Of a DNA stretch of 6,830 nt, positions 5,932-6,830 are shown in pieces. The DNA lies in NCBI GenBank assembly GCA_945863085.1, contig CAMBCD010000149.1, positions 1 to 6,830 on the forward strand. The letters are read 5' to 3'. The notes below the pieces were generated by a model. That model saw only the letters and a program-made list of their open reading frames with translations, ran no database searches and was not told where the DNA came from. Position 1 is the first letter of the stretch, and every line of letters starts with the position of its first letter. Position numbers and translations under genes: made by a program. The DNA comes from Bordetella parapertussis. GTDB taxonomy: Bacteria > Pseudomonadota > Gammaproteobacteria > Burkholderiales > SG8-41.

Positions 5932-6830
5932 ATGGCAAACATGAAACAACACAAACTCGGCTGGATCGGCATCGGCCGCATGGGTTATGCAATGGCGGAG
6001 CGGCTGGCGAAAGCGGGTTGCGACATCACGGTGTGGAACCGCACCCGGTCGAAAGCCGAGCCGCTGGCCAAATCCGGCGCCAAGGTCGCCGACAGCCTGA
6101 CCGACCTCGCAGGCTGCGACATCGTGTTCACCATGGTGTCCACCGGCAAGGACGTCAAGGAAGTGCTGTTTGGACAGAATGGCGTGATGTCGAAGGGCGG
6201 CAAACCGAAAATCATCGTCGACAGCACGTCGATCTCGCTGGAGGAGTCGGCCGAGATCCGCGCCAAGCTCGCCGAGAAGGGCATCAGGATGCTGGCTGCA
6301 CCGGTGTCCGGGAATGCCAAGGTCATCAAGGCCGGCAAGCTGACGGTGGTGGCTTCGGGTCCCCAGGATGCCTTCGATGCCGTCAGCCCGTACCTCGAGG
6401 CCATCGGCCGCGGCGTGTCCTATGTCGGCGACGGCGAACTGTCGCGCATCGCCAAGATCTGCCACAACGTGATGCTCGGCGTGGTGATCCAGAACCTGTG
6501 CGAAATCACCGTGCTCGCCGAAAAAACCGGCATGAAACGCCACGCTTTCCTCGATTTCCTCAACAAAAGCGTGATGGGCTCGATGTTCACCGCCTACAAG
6601 ACGCCGGCGCTGTCCAACCTCGATTTCCACGTGACGTTTACCCCGGAACTGCTGCGCAAGGATATTGACCTGGGACTGGCGGCCGGCCGCACCTACGGGG
6701 TGCCGATGCCCACCACCAGCGTCACGCGCGACATGGTGCAAACCCTCATCGGTAACGGTTATGATCAGGACTTCTCGCAACTGCTGCTGCTGCAAGCCAA
6801 GGCTTCCGGCATCGAACTCAAGCCGGAAAA
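5932..6830 (+). CDS. NAD(P)-dependent oxidoreductase, 3-hydroxyisobutyrate dehydrogenase family (3' truncated)
   Basis: The frame stays open to the window edge: 299 complete codons, close to the usual family length of about 290-300, so only a few residues and the stop are likely missing. The Rossmann motif GIGRMG is at residues 13-18. NRT at 36-38, after the second strand, is the form often seen in NADP(H)-preferring members. The catalytic lysine is K175 with N179 four residues later (AKICHN). The KDIDLGLA helix is conserved. Two positions depart from the usual pattern: the LDAPVSGG signature reads LAAPVSGN (121-128), and the residue before N179 is His instead of Asn. The enzyme should interconvert a beta-hydroxyacid and its semialdehyde, or reduce a small aldehyde-acid. 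ATG 5932 has AAGGA nine bases upstream; M4 (5941) is an alternative start. It is co-oriented with the dehydrogenase genes and probably in the same operon. Confidence 0.92.
   Translation, partial: MANMKQHKLGWIGIGRMGYAMAERLAKAGCDITVWNRTRSKAEPLAKSGAKVADSLTDLAGCDIVFTMVSTGKDVKEVLFGQNGVMSKGGKPKIIVDSTSISLEESAEIRAKLAEKGIRMLAAPVSGNAKVIKAGKLTVVASGPQDAFDAVSPYLEAIGRGVSYVGDGELSRIAKICHNVMLGVVIQNLCEITVLAEKTGMKRHAFLDFLNKSVMGSMFTAYKTPALSNLDFHVTFTPELLRKDIDLGLAAGRTYGVPMPTTSVTRDMVQTLIGNGYDQDFSQLLLLQAKASGIELKPE

Noticed and set aside
5794..6795. Long minus-strand open frame opposite the hydroxyacid dehydrogenase
   Set aside because: The plus strand has all the motifs of a known enzyme family; the antisense frame shows none.

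Overview
The window is a GC-rich, densely packed bacterial segment with six genes, all on the + strand. The solute-binding protein at the left edge belongs to the Bug/TctC family, which is greatly expanded in Burkholderiales and related Betaproteobacteria. Together with the GC-rich codon use this suggests a betaproteobacterium; no marker gene is present to confirm it.

Layout: (1) 1-885, the 3' part of a Bug-type periplasmic binding protein; (2) 969-2327, an M24-fold (creatinase / aminopeptidase P / DddP-like) protein with one metal-ligand Asp apparently replaced by Cys; (3) 2506-3531 and 3519-4496, the alpha and beta subunits of a thiamine-diphosphate E1 dehydrogenase, overlapping by 13 bp; (4) 4646-5869, the lipoyl-bearing E2 acyltransferase of the same complex; (5) 5932-6830, a 3-hydroxyisobutyrate-dehydrogenase-family NAD(P) oxidoreductase cut by the window's right edge. 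No gap without a gene exceeds about 180 bases.

The gaps are the unusual part. Two closely related palindromic elements built from CGCCAAGA / TCTTGGCG units lie just before and just after the E1 gene pair (2337-2482 and 4503-4623). Two different 7-bp-period arrays occupy the other two gaps (892-920, GTRATGA type; 5874-5908, GTRAYTG type). Every non-overlapping gene junction therefore carries a short repeat, and the only junction without one is the overlapping E1alpha/E1beta pair.

Functionally the set reads as a catabolic operon. A binding protein would capture a carboxylated compound, an M24-fold enzyme would cleave it, an acetoin/pyruvate-dehydrogenase-type E1-E2 complex would convert a ketone or 2-oxo acid intermediate to an acyl-CoA, and a beta-hydroxyacid dehydrogenase would handle a hydroxyacid or semialdehyde. 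The substrate cannot be read from the sequence. No E3 (dihydrolipoyl dehydrogenase), acetoin regulator or transporter membrane subunit is visible. The combination may be a little-described pathway, but that is inference from gene context.
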